Assembly: GCA_036565605.1 (NCBI GenBank)
Contig: DATCXV010000028.1
Location: forward strand, 1-53,589
Direction: 5' to 3'
DNA from: UBA6065 sp036565605
GTDB taxonomy: Bacteria; Patescibacteriota; Minisyncoccia; Phycocordibacterales; UBA6065
Length of the DNA stretch: 53,589 bases
A program made the translations under genes and the position numbers. Shown piece after piece: positions 1 through 8,469 of the stretch (position 1 is its first letter; every line of letters starts with the position of its first letter). The notes below the pieces were generated by a model, which had not been told where the DNA came from, ran no database searches, and saw only the letters and a program-made list of their open reading frames with translations.

Positions 1-3000
1 GCAATTTATCAGCAGGCCCAAGACACATCTTCGGACCGCGGCGGCCAATTGCGCTTCCAGACGTCTAATTCGTCCGGTGTTCTTACCGATGCGGTGACGA
101 TCAACAAATTCGGCTTCGTTGGTGTCGGTACAACATCGCCGTCACGTCTCTTTACTATCGAAGCAACGTCTCCTCGCGCTGTTATAAGAAATTCCGGAAC
201 ATCTGGCGATGGTTATCTTTTGTTCGGCGATGCTGATTCGGATGCGTCGGGAGGCATCAGGTACGATCATTCGACGGATTCGCTTACCTTCAGGACTGCG
301 GGTATCGCAGATCGCGTTGTAGTCAATTCGTCGGGTGCTGTTGGAATCGGCACGACGACCCCAGGTACGAAACTTGATGTGTATTCTGGAGCATCGGGTC
401 TTGGAAGGGCGGCTGCAGGCGGCATAACCCTGGAGAGCAACACACATCAGTATCTCAATTTCCTTTCAACGGCGAACGCGCAACAAGGAATCGTCTTCGG
501 TGCTGGTAATTTGAATAATGAAGCGAGGATTATATGGGAGGACGGCACGAGGGGTAATTTCCTCGACGTCTCTGGTGGCACAACTGTATCCATTAACGGT
601 AGTAATGGAGGATATGTTGGTATAGGTACATCAAGTCCTACGCAGAAGCTTGAGGTTGCGGGAGCCACTCAGATTGATGGGAATCTGAGGATCCGATCGG
701 CTACTGGTCTTGGAAATCTCACCATCAGCGACAACGGAGGAGGCACAGCTACCATCAGCAACACGGGCAACAGTTTCCTTGATATCAAGAGCACCGTCTC
801 GACGTACTTCTCTACGGGTAATGTTGGTATCGGTACCACAACCCCAAGCGCAAAGCTCGACGTCGAAGTATCTGGTGCAAGTGGTTTGTTTGTAGACCAT
901 TTGGGTAGCTCTTCGGGTGACCTGGTAGCAGGGTCTGCATTTGCTGTCATAAACGCCTGGTCCAATACCTTGCCAGCTCTCGGTGTTCATAACGCAGGAA
1001 CTGGTCCGGCGGCATATTTTGACGGTAATGTTGGTATTGGCACGACCACCCCCGGTGCGGGTATTTCGGGAACGACGCTCGAGGTGAATGGGTACGTCTC
1101 CACCGCGAACAACAAGGGATTGGTCGGCAGGACCACCAGTGGTACGGCCACGACCCTGATGAGGATCTCTTCCTCCAACAACTCGGAGTATTATTCCGTG
1201 GCGGATACCATCTTCTACAACAGCTCGTCCGAGAAGTTGAGGATCCTGAACAACGGCAACGTCGGTATTGGCACCACTTCGCCTCTCACAAAGTTAACCG
1301 TCACCGACAACAACGCTAACCTCGAGGTGTCGGGCAGCTCGAACGCAATCTATGACGGCGTCGTGCTCGAAGCGATCGACAGGCAAGGAACGGGCAGAAG
1401 CGACCTTAACCTCTTTACGGGCGCTGGTTCTCTTAAGATGTTCACGAATTCGACGGAGCGCTTGCGCATCACGAACTCTGGCAACGTCGGCATCGGCACC
1501 ACTTCTCCTTCACAATCGCTTTCGGTCCAGGGTAACGGACTCTTCTCGGGTAATGTCTCTGCTGCCAACATCACTGCGACCGGTACCGTTAACACCGCGT
1601 ATGCTTCAACGACTCAGCTCACTACAACTGGCAATACATACCTTGCGACTTCAGGGGGCAAGGTTGGAATAAGAACCGCAAATCCTGATTTATATAACGG
1701 ATTCGATTTCGTAATCAACGGAAGGTCTTTGGTTACATCCGGAAAAGAGTTCTATCTCGAAGGAAATCTGACCTCAGTTGGTAATACCCAGATAGGTGAT
1801 AGTTCTAGTGATGCTCTATCTTTCTATACAAGCACCTGGAGTGTATACAACAGCCCGAATCTGGATCTGGAAACTAATACCTCTGCACTGAAGTTCGACA
1901 CTGACCTTATGGATCTTGATACTTTGAACAGGAGGGTAGGTATCGGCACGACGACGCCGAGCGAAATGCTGCAGTTGAATGGCTCAGGAGGAGGAGACAC
2001 GCCGCGCATCAAGTTCACGAACGGGAGCACGGGACACTCGTCCGCCGACGGCGCGTTCATGGGTATATCGAACAGCACACAGTTCGATATCTGGAACTTC
2101 GAAAGCAATGCTGTCAGGATCGGAACAGCGAACAGCGAGCGAATAAGGATTGACGCGTCCGGAAACATCGGCATCGGTACCACGACTCCGTCGTCGAAGC
2201 TCGAAGTGTTCGGTGGTTCGGTAGCCCTTCAGGCGGGCGCCGGGTTCGACACGCTCAGGCTCAACTCTTCAAGCGCGGGCAACGGCACCTTGGTCGAGTC
2301 TCTTAACGCGGCAAGGACTAACTATAGTCCGTTCAACTTCTTCGGCTCGTCGCTTACCTATACGAACGGATCGGCGACCAGAGTCGATCTCACTGTGAAT
2401 TCTTCGGGCAATGTGGGTATCGGTACTTCGTCACCGTCTGCAAAATTGGATATCTTCAGCGGAACTGCTGCTGCAGATACATTTGCGTATATAGGAGGAA
2501 GTGCTGGAGAAAGGACACTGAAGCTAGGCGTCGACTCTACGGGCTCGAATACATACGCTGTAATACAGGGTATTTCACGTTTCGATTCTTCAGCGAGGGA
2601 TATAACTCTCCAGCCTGACGGGGGGAATGTTGGTATAGGAACGACAACGCCTGCAATCTGGTCTGGCTCCTCGAATCGTGTGCTAAGCATTTCCGGAAGC
2701 TCGAATCCTGGTGTCGCCCTCGAGAACACGTCTGCCAACTCGCAGTATTTCGTGTATGTGGATGGCGGGTCGAGCTTCCATGTCAGAGACTCTGCTGCTG
2801 CGGCCTCGAGGCTGACGATTTCATCTGGCGGAAACGTCGGCATCGGTACAACCAGCCCTGATTCAAACTTGAGCATCTCTGGAGGCAATACGATCGCTCA
2901 CATTTCAGGTGGTGGTGTGGGTCTCTTGAACATTGACGGTGGATCTGCGACGCAGGCACGCGGAGTGCAATTTGGATATCGTGGCGGCGGTGCGTCTCAG

Positions 3001-6000
3001 TTCTCGATCGGTCAGAACGGCACAACCGGATCGACAAGGCTTGGATTCTTTTCGAGTACTATATCCAGTGACGCGCTCAGAATGGTAATTGATTCTTCGG
3101 GTAACGTTGGCATCGGAACCACGAGCCCTCTCGCGAAGCTGGATGTGTACAGCACTACGGATAACGCTGCTTCCACGGTCCGCACCGACAATGCGGGACT
3201 CGACATCACCCATGCAAATGACACGGCAGGGAACTTTGGGTTGCTCCGTTTCAGGAACTGGGGATCGAACGGCAGCCTCGCGTCTTCGGACGGAACGTAC
3301 ATCCAGAGTCTCACCAACGCCAACAACGACACTGACCTAGCGTTCGGAAACTACGTGTCAGGTGGCACAGTCCTTGAGGCGATGAGGATCAAGCAGAATG
3401 GAAATGTGGGTATCGGTACCTCGACTCCGCAAAGTATGCTTCACCTCTGGGCCTCAAATAACACGCCTCAGCTTCGTCTTGAAAATAACGCGAATGGCGA
3501 CAGCGGATGGATGACGTTCTATGCAAACAATACGCGCCGAGGTTATATCCAATATGTGAACTCAACGGGCGCACTCACACTTGATGCGGGAGGTTCCAAT
3601 GCATTCGCATTCACGAACGGAAACGTCGGAATCGGCACCACCAGCCCCCGCGCGAAACTTCAGGTAACGGAAGGGGGTTCAGGCGCTCAGCTTTCGAACA
3701 ACTACGACAGTCTCTTTGTTGAGAACTCGGGAACGGGAGGCATTACGATCGGTACTCCTTCATCAGCGACCGGACTCCTTGCGTTCGCCGATCCTGGAAG
3801 TTCGATTGCCGGATATCTTGGTTATGACCATGCGAACGACTCGATGTCGCTTGGTACAGGCGGAAGTACTAGATTTACGGTGATGTCCGCTGGGAATGTT
3901 GGCATTGGAACTACGTCTCCTGTAAGCCGTCTCCATGTAGTCGACTCGTCCACGACTGGCCAGATAACCCTTGGTGATTCGACAAACAATAATTACCTGA
4001 GGATCCTTTCTCAGGCGGTTCTCGGCCAATCATCTATTGATTCGACAGGTAGCCTTCTTCTCAGGACGAACGGAAGCACTGAGGTCATGAGGCTCACATC
4101 GGGTGGCAACGTCGGCATCGGCACGACCTCGCCTGCCACGACGCTCTCTATCGCAGGTAGCGAATACTTGACTGGTGGTATCGGGGTTGGTGTCGTCAAT
4201 ACCACGGCGGGCAGCATTGACGCCTTGGGTACTATAAATACATCGGGAACAACCGGTGGATACAAAATAAACGGCACCTTAGTCTTGCAAGCTTCATCAA
4301 CCAATTACTCGACTCTGGTCGGCGAGGGTGCGGGTGCGGCTTTGAAAGCGAACAATATCTTTAACACCGCGGTGGGCTATCATGCCCTCTCTAATGGTTC
4401 TGTTTCGAGTAACACTGCTATCGGTAGCTATGCCCTTGGCTTAAATACTGTCACTGGAGGGTCTAATACCGCTTTGGGTAGCCATGCGCTTTACTCAAAC
4501 ACTTCTGGCAGCGATAACATTGCTCTGGGTGATCAGGCTCTCTACGATAACCTCTCGGGAAACTCCAACATAGCTGTAGGTTCCAATGCCCTCGGTGGTA
4601 ACTCCTCAGGGTATTTTAACGTCGCCTCTGGTGATCATGCTATGCAAAATAACAGTACGGGTTACGGCAATGCCTCGATGGGCGCATTCTCCCTTTGGCT
4701 TAATGCCGGAGGTATAGAAAATGCCGCAGTCGGCTATAATGCCCTCTTTAACAATACGGGGAGTCACAATGCCGGATTTGGCGGTAGGGCCCTCAAATAT
4801 AACACCACTGGTTCGAGTACTACTGCCGTTGGTTACAATGCGGGTAGTTTCATCGCAAACGGCGTCACGCACAACTCGATTTCCGACAATTCACTTTTCC
4901 TCGGCGCTAACTCTATGGCCCAGGCGAGCGGCGATACTAACGAGGTCGTCATTGGCTACAATGCCATCGGAAACGGCTCGAACTCGATAACTCTGGGTAA
5001 CTCTTCTATCACCAAAACGGTGATAGGAGGTAATGTGGGAATCGGCACAACATCTCCGGCGGCAAAGCTGTCGCTTTATGGATCATCGTCGGGAACCACG
5101 GACAATGGTGTCTTGAATGTGAGCGTGAATGGCGGTGGTTCCGGTGATAGTGGTCTTGCAATAGGCTATGACACTTCGAACAACTGGAGCTGGATTTACA
5201 GCAGGACTGCTGGGATCTCTCAGAGGGCTCTTAACATAAACAACGGTAATCTTTATTTGGCAGGATCCGGAGGAACTGTCGGTATCGGAACCACGACGCC
5301 GACATCCGGTCTGACGGTCTCGGCTGGAAGTGTTTGGGGTAACTTCCACCTTACGAGCACCGCAGCAAATGGCGAGTCGGGAATCGAAATCAAATCGGCA
5401 GATGATGCGAGCGGTGGAGCTGGCATGTGGCTTGTCGGAAAGAATTTCGGAGGCCTGTCTTCGGATCAATTCTCGATCTATAACAGCGGCAGCAACAAGT
5501 TCGTGATCGACACGGCAGGCAATGTCGGGATTGGTACCTCGTTGCCGCAGCGTGCGCTTCATGTATATCGTTCGTCCGATGGTCCGCCAGTACGTTTTGA
5601 AGATGCGAACGGTTATTGTGAGATCGATCCGACCTCGACATCGTGGATCTGTACCTCGGACCGAACGCTTAAGAAGGAAATCAATTCGATTGATACGGAC
5701 GAAACGCTTGCGCGACTCGCACAGCTTCAGGCGGTATCGTTCCGCTGGAACAAGGACGAGTCGACTGATCCGTTGCGCTACGGCTTTATTGCTCAGGATG
5801 TGGAAGTGATTTTCCCAGAACTGGTTTCGACGGCAGCAAATGGCATCAAGTCTGTCGCGTACGGCGGATTTACTCCGTTCATTATCGAAGGCGTGAAGGC
5901 GCTCAAGCTTTCGGTTGATGATCTGTCGAAGCGTGTGACAGACGTTGAGGCACGCTTGGCGGCCTTGGAAAGAGCTGTCGGCACATCAGCTGCGACTTCG

Positions 6001-6666
6001 ACGGTTCCGACCGCAACTACAACCGAAACGGTTGCAACGCAGAATGCGTTCGCAGAGTGGCTTTCGTCCATGGGTGTTACCATCGAATCGGCGATCATGC
6101 ATGTGACGGATTTGATTGCGAGTGCTATCACTGCTGATACGATCACGGTAAATAATCTGACGGCTGGTAACGCTCAGAACTTTGCGTCTGCCGGCATCAC
6201 CACCTTCGACCGTGTTACTGGCCAGGCATATTGTATGTTCATTGCTAATGGCCAGGTTCAATCGTCGGCTGGCTCATGTGACAATCCGAACAATCCGGCA
6301 AATATGAATAATGGAACCGGAGGCACTGTTACGGGCGATCCGACGGACGGCATTGTTGAAGGAACGGGCGAGACGAATACGGGCACGTCAACGCCGGTAG
6401 ATAATCATGGCGAGACTGCAACCTCGACGCCTTTGACGACGGCAACTACGACTGAAACAGTGGCACCGCAGACGACGCAAGAAGAGGAAGTTCACGAGAC
6501 CGCAACCTCGACACCGGCGGTTGATACGGACACGGTTGCTTCATCTACGCCTTCGACAGAAACTCCTCCGGCAGAAACGGTTGAGACCCAGACTGCTGAC
6601 GCTTCGACCGAAACCGCAACGTCCACATCTTCAGGTCCGATCTCTGATGCGACGGTGACGCCATAA
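1..6666 (+). CDS. Giant VGIGTTTP-repeat surface fibre with YadA-head-like repeats and S74 chaperone domain (5' partial)
   Basis: The frame is open to the left edge, so the start lies outside; 2221 residues are visible. About 21 copies of a V-G-I-G-T-[TS]-[TS]-P-x-x-K-L motif recur every 60-100 residues, each opening a Ser/Gly/Asn-rich module, as in phage tail-fibre and CPR surface proteins. At about nt 4320-5030 repeats of the form N-T-A-x-G-x-x-A-L resemble the beta-roll head of YadA-like adhesins. Near nt 5656 Ser-Asp-Arg-Thr-Leu-Lys-Lys opens a Peptidase_S74 intramolecular chaperone domain (GFIAQDVE follows), then a coiled coil (VEARLAALE). In the family, Ser and Lys drive self-cleavage after trimerisation. 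Unusually, about 335 residues follow the Ser, including a Cys pair (AYCMF, AGSCD) and a Thr/Ser/Pro-rich tail. Probably a trimeric, cell-surface fibre. It converges on the sigma/membrane-protein pair, with no clear terminator between. Confidence 0.85.
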   Translation, partial: AIYQQAQDTSSDRGGQLRFQTSNSSGVLTDAVTINKFGFVGVGTTSPSRLFTIEATSPRAVIRNSGTSGDGYLLFGDADSDASGGIRYDHSTDSLTFRTAGIADRVVVNSSGAVGIGTTTPGTKLDVYSGASGLGRAAAGGITLESNTHQYLNFLSTANAQQGIVFGAGNLNNEARIIWEDGTRGNFLDVSGGTTVSINGSNGGYVGIGTSSPTQKLEVAGATQIDGNLRIRSATGLGNLTISDNGGGTATISNTGNSFLDIKSTVSTYFSTGNVGIGTTTPSAKLDVEVSGASGLFVDHLGSSSGDLVAGSAFAVINAWSNTLPALGVHNAGTGPAAYFDGNVGIGTTTPGAGISGTTLEVNGYVSTANNKGLVGRTTSGTATTLMRISSSNNSEYYSVADTIFYNSSSEKLRILNNGNVGIGTTSPLTKLTVTDNNANLEVSGSSNAIYDGVVLEAIDRQGTGRSDLNLFTGAGSLKMFTNSTERLRITNSGNVGIGTTSPSQSLSVQGNGLFSGNVSAANITATGTVNTAYASTTQLTTTGNTYLATSGGKVGIRTANPDLYNGFDFVINGRSLVTSGKEFYLEGNLTSVGNTQIGDSSSDALSFYTSTWSVYNSPNLDLETNTSALKFDTDLMDLDTLNRRVGIGTTTPSEMLQLNGSGGGDTPRIKFTNGSTGHSSADGAFMGISNSTQFDIWNFESNAVRIGTANSERIRIDASGNIGIGTTTPSSKLEVFGGSVALQAGAGFDTLRLNSSSAGNGTLVESLNAARTNYSPFNFFGSSLTYTNGSATRVDLTVNSSGNVGIGTSSPSAKLDIFSGTAAADTFAYIGGSAGERTLKLGVDSTGSNTYAVIQGISRFDSSARDITLQPDGGNVGIGTTTPAIWSGSSNRVLSISGSSNPGVALENTSANSQYFVYVDGGSSFHVRDSAAAASRLTISSGGNVGIGTTSPDSNLSISGGNTIAHISGGGVGLLNIDGGSATQARGVQFGYRGGGASQFSIGQNGTTGSTRLGFFSSTISSDALRMVIDSSGNVGIGTTSPLAKLDVYSTTDNAASTVRTDNAGLDITHANDTAGNFGLLRFRNWGSNGSLASSDGTYIQSLTNANNDTDLAFGNYVSGGTVLEAMRIKQNGNVGIGTSTPQSMLHLWASNNTPQLRLENNANGDSGWMTFYANNTRRGYIQYVNSTGALTLDAGGSNAFAFTNGNVGIGTTSPRAKLQVTEGGSGAQLSNNYDSLFVENSGTGGITIGTPSSATGLLAFADPGSSIAGYLGYDHANDSMSLGTGGSTRFTVMSAGNVGIGTTSPVSRLHVVDSSTTGQITLGDSTNNNYLRILSQAVLGQSSIDSTGSLLLRTNGSTEVMRLTSGGNVGIGTTSPATTLSIAGSEYLTGGIGVGVVNTTAGSIDALGTINTSGTTGGYKINGTLVLQASSTNYSTLVGEGAGAALKANNIFNTAVGYHALSNGSVSSNTAIGSYALGLNTVTGGSNTALGSHALYSNTSGSDNIALGDQALYDNLSGNSNIAVGSNALGGNSSGYFNVASGDHAMQNNSTGYGNASMGAFSLWLNAGGIENAAVGYNALFNNTGSHNAGFGGRALKYNTTGSSTTAVGYNAGSFIANGVTHNSISDNSLFLGANSMAQASGDTNEVVIGYNAIGNGSNSITLGNSSITKTVIGGNVGIGTTSPAAKLSLYGSSSGTTDNGVLNVSVNGGGSGDSGLAIGYDTSNNWSWIYSRTAGISQRALNINNGNLYLAGSGGTVGIGTTTPTSGLTVSAGSVWGNFHLTSTAANGESGIEIKSADDASGGAGMWLVGKNFGGLSSDQFSIYNSGSNKFVIDTAGNVGIGTSLPQRALHVYRSSDGPPVRFEDANGYCEIDPTSTSWICTSDRTLKKEINSIDTDETLARLAQLQAVSFRWNKDESTDPLRYGFIAQDVEVIFPELVSTAANGIKSVAYGGFTPFIIEGVKALKLSVDDLSKRVTDVEARLAALERAVGTSAATSTVPTATTTETVATQNAFAEWLSSMGVTIESAIMHVTDLIASAITADTITVNNLTAGNAQNFASAGITTFDRVTGQAYCMFIANGQVQSSAGSCDNPNNPANMNNGTGGTVTGDPTDGIVEGTGETNTGTSTPVDNHGETATSTPLTTATTTETVAPQTTQEEEVHETATSTPAVDTDTVASSTPSTETPPAETVETQTADASTETATSTSSGPISDATVTP

Positions 6667-6688
6667 AGAAAACAGTCAGAACTAGTCG

Positions 6689-7384
6689 TTATCTTGGTCC
6701 GATTTCTACTGCTTTAAACTGGTCATCGCCCGTTTTGGTGCCGATCAGCTTCATGCGATCACCGGGATGGAATTCAAAGCCTTCAGGACGAGCGGCATCT
6801 GACGCGTCCACGGTCCACAACACAGAATCAGCGTCGCGCAGGGTGAAGGATTCTTCGGAATCTTTCTCGCGCACTGTACCGGAAAGAAGACCGTGTGTTG
6901 GATCAAGCCATGCGTTGGTGTTCAAAGGTGTCACTGCGTTGTAAAGAGGAATATTTTCAGAAGCCGCTTTATCGACTTTGTCAGCGATACCGAAAGCATA
7001 CGCGGCTGTGCCCAATCCAGCCGCCACCAATCCCGCGATCATGATGACTTGTCTGGTCGCAATGCGGTAGCCTCGGCGTGTTTGACGGAAGTTCACGTAT
7101 GCCACAACAGCGATGACAAGTGTTGCGATGATCCAGAAATAGGGGATCGAGTAAGCAATCTTTTCAGATGACGAAAGCCCCAGTTTCTCGAAAAGCTGGA
7201 AGTCCGCTCCTGCGACCATAAAGATGATCATGCCGATGCCAACCGAAAGCGCGGCGGCTAAAACGCCCAGAAGCGTCCACAGTATGAAATCGCGCATTTG
7301 AAAGACGCCCTTGGGCACGGGCTTCAGACCGCGGGTTTTGATCCGCTCCAGAATCTGTTTTTCTAATGTCATGTCTGTTTTCAT
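6689..7384 (-). CDS. Membrane protein downstream of ECF sigma factor, possible anti-sigma or partner
   Basis: 231 residues with three predicted membrane segments (about 31-53, 77-97 and 108-131) and a C-terminal domain of about 90 residues rich in short beta-like stretches (LLSGTVREK, MKLIGTKTG), which may fold like a small beta-barrel. It starts 16 bases after the sigma-factor stop and is read in the same direction, so the two are probably one operon. A membrane protein encoded directly behind an ECF sigma factor is commonly its anti-sigma factor, but no zinc-binding HxxxCxxC or other known anti-sigma motif is visible. An in-frame Met5 is an alternative start. The function is inferred from position only. 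Confidence 0.7.
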   Translation of the reverse strand: MKTDMTLEKQILERIKTRGLKPVPKGVFQMRDFILWTLLGVLAAALSVGIGMIIFMVAGADFQLFEKLGLSSSEKIAYSIPYFWIIATLVIAVVAYVNFRQTRRGYRIATRQVIMIAGLVAAGLGTAAYAFGIADKVDKAASENIPLYNAVTPLNTNAWLDPTHGLLSGTVREKDSEESFTLRDADSVLWTVDASDAARPEGFEFHPGDRMKLIGTKTGDDQFKAVEIGPR

Positions 7385-7400
7385 ATCGTTGTTTTCTTCG

Positions 7401-8009
7401 TCATAGCTCGCCCAAGTGCATACCTTTCTCTTGCGCCTGTCGCCGGAACTCTTTTTTGGCTCGGTGGATCAGGGTTGCGACGGTGCCGGGAGGTTTCTTT
7501 AAAATATCCGAGATTTCCGCGTAATCTTTGTCTTCCAAAAACTTCAGTACCAAGACCGAGCGGTATTTCGGTTCGAGCTCGTCGAGGACCGCTTCGATCG
7601 AGGCTTTCACAAAGCTGCGATCAGCGTCAGCTGCGATATCGCCATCGGCCGCGATCGTTTCAGCCAAAGCAACCGAATCGTCGTCTGAACCGGATGGATC
7701 GTCGAGCGAGGCGCCGGCGCGTTTGCGCCGGCGCAAAGCATCTACCGATTCGTTATGCGCAATGCGATAGATCCACGACGAGAACTGCAAGGTCTGGTCG
7801 AAGTCGTTCAAATTCTCGTACGCCTTGATAAAGACGTCCTGTAGGATCATGTCGAGTTCGTCTGGGGCAGGGCGGGCGACTCGGCGGATATAGCGGCGCA
7901 AAGGAGCTTGGTATTTCAGGATGATGTTCCCGAAATCGTCTGGACGAGAAAGAGCCGCAGCGACCAGCGCGGCGTCCTCTTTCTGCGAAGTTTCGCGGTC
8001 TGTTGCCAT
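7401..8009 (-). CDS. RNA polymerase sigma-70 family (ECF) factor
   Basis: 202 residues from the Met of MATDRETSQ. Region 2 (helix pattern around ILKYQAPLRRYIRRV, ELDMILQDVFIKAYENL, FSSWIYRIAHNESVD) recognises the -10 element and core polymerase; region 4 (LEPKYRSVLVLKFLEDKDYAEI, then GTVATLIHRAKKEFRR) is the -35-binding helix-turn-helix. An acidic linker (PSGSDDDS) separates them. The longer frame to 8129 is unlikely: a TATAAT lies at 8017-8022, so transcription should begin about at this ATG, 7 bases downstream, giving a leaderless message; ATG at 8018 sits inside the -10. The gene heads an operon with the membrane protein downstream. Which promoters it controls is not shown. Confidence 0.9.
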   Translation of the reverse strand: MATDRETSQKEDAALVAAALSRPDDFGNIILKYQAPLRRYIRRVARPAPDELDMILQDVFIKAYENLNDFDQTLQFSSWIYRIAHNESVDALRRRKRAGASLDDPSGSDDDSVALAETIAADGDIAADADRSFVKASIEAVLDELEPKYRSVLVLKFLEDKDYAEISDILKKPPGTVATLIHRAKKEFRRQAQEKGMHLGEL

Positions 8010-8016
8010 CGCTCTC

Positions 8017-8022
8017 ATTATA
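8017..8022 (-). promoter_or_regulatory. -10 element of the ECF sigma gene
   Basis: A perfect TATAAT on the minus strand, separated by 7 bases from the ATG at 8009. No Shine-Dalgarno can fit, which points to leaderless translation. Confidence 0.6.
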
Positions 8023-8085
8023 ATACGTTCGAGAGGGCATTCATCTTTCCTGCTATCCTTTCTGTTGTGTTTCTCCGGTTTTTTG

Positions 8086-8125
8086 CTATATTTTGGGGTA
8101 CCGCCCGCATCCGCAGGGCGGCCGT
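8086..8125 (+). promoter_or_regulatory. Promoter -10 and leader hairpin of tRNA-Asn
   Basis: TGCTATATT is an extended -10 (TGn-TATATT) upstream of the tRNA. The transcribed leader can form a hairpin with arms CCGCCC and GGGCGG just before the mature 5' end, which would be removed by RNase P. Confidence 0.5.
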
Positions 8126-8129
8126 ACAT

Positions 8130-8201
8130 TCCGGGATAGCTCAGCGGTAGAGCAGTCGCCTGTTAAGCGATTGGTCGCAGGTTCGATCCCTGCTCCCGGA
8201 G
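8130..8201 (+). tRNA. tRNA-Asn (GUU)
   Basis: The cloverleaf folds fully: acceptor TCCGGGA with TCCCGGA, D arm GCTC/GAGC, anticodon stem GTCGC/GCGAT around loop CTGTTAA (anticodon GTT), T arm GCAGG/CCTGC with loop TTCGATC, discriminator G. CCA is not encoded. The 3' end is the probable attachment site of the island that follows: the last five bases belong to a 16-bp repeat found again at 11828. Confidence 0.95.
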
Positions 8202-8212
8202 CCCAACTGACA
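8197..8212 (+). repeat. Direct repeat, left copy (putative attL core at tRNA-Asn end)
   Basis: Sixteen bases, CGGAGCCCAACTGACA, spanning the last five bases of tRNA-Asn and 11 downstream bases. An identical copy is at 11828-11843. The pair brackets the recombinase remnant and the cargo genes, as expected for the core of a tRNA-targeting integration site. Confidence 0.55.
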
Positions 8213-8243
8213 AAACAGGCATAAAGTGCCTGTTTTGTTTTGT
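8211..8243 (+). terminator. Rho-independent terminator after tRNA-Asn
   Basis: Ten-base-pair stem CAAAACAGGC / GCCTGTTTTG with a 7-base loop, followed by TTTTG. If the island was inserted at the tRNA end, this terminator came with it and the original one is at 11853. Confidence 0.75.
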
Positions 8244-8469
8244 AAATATTGGCTTTTTAGAGGTTCGAGCGTACTCGATTTCTTTCTCGATTGCTTCACG
8301 TGCCTTGATGAGGCTCAAGAAGTAAGAAGTGTAGGAAACCTTAAGTATTTTGTTAGAAATGGTGAGGTTCGAGCCAAGACATGCGAGTATCGCTCGTTTA
8401 GTCTTTTCATCACCATTTGCGTACCAAATGTAGGCGTAGCAGGCAAAATCAAATGTTTGTTCTGAAAGT

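Noticed and set aside
820..5560. DNA repeats GGTATCGG-CAC-ACG as mobile or recombination sites
   Set aside because: They encode the conserved VGIGTT residues with variable third bases, so protein selection explains them.
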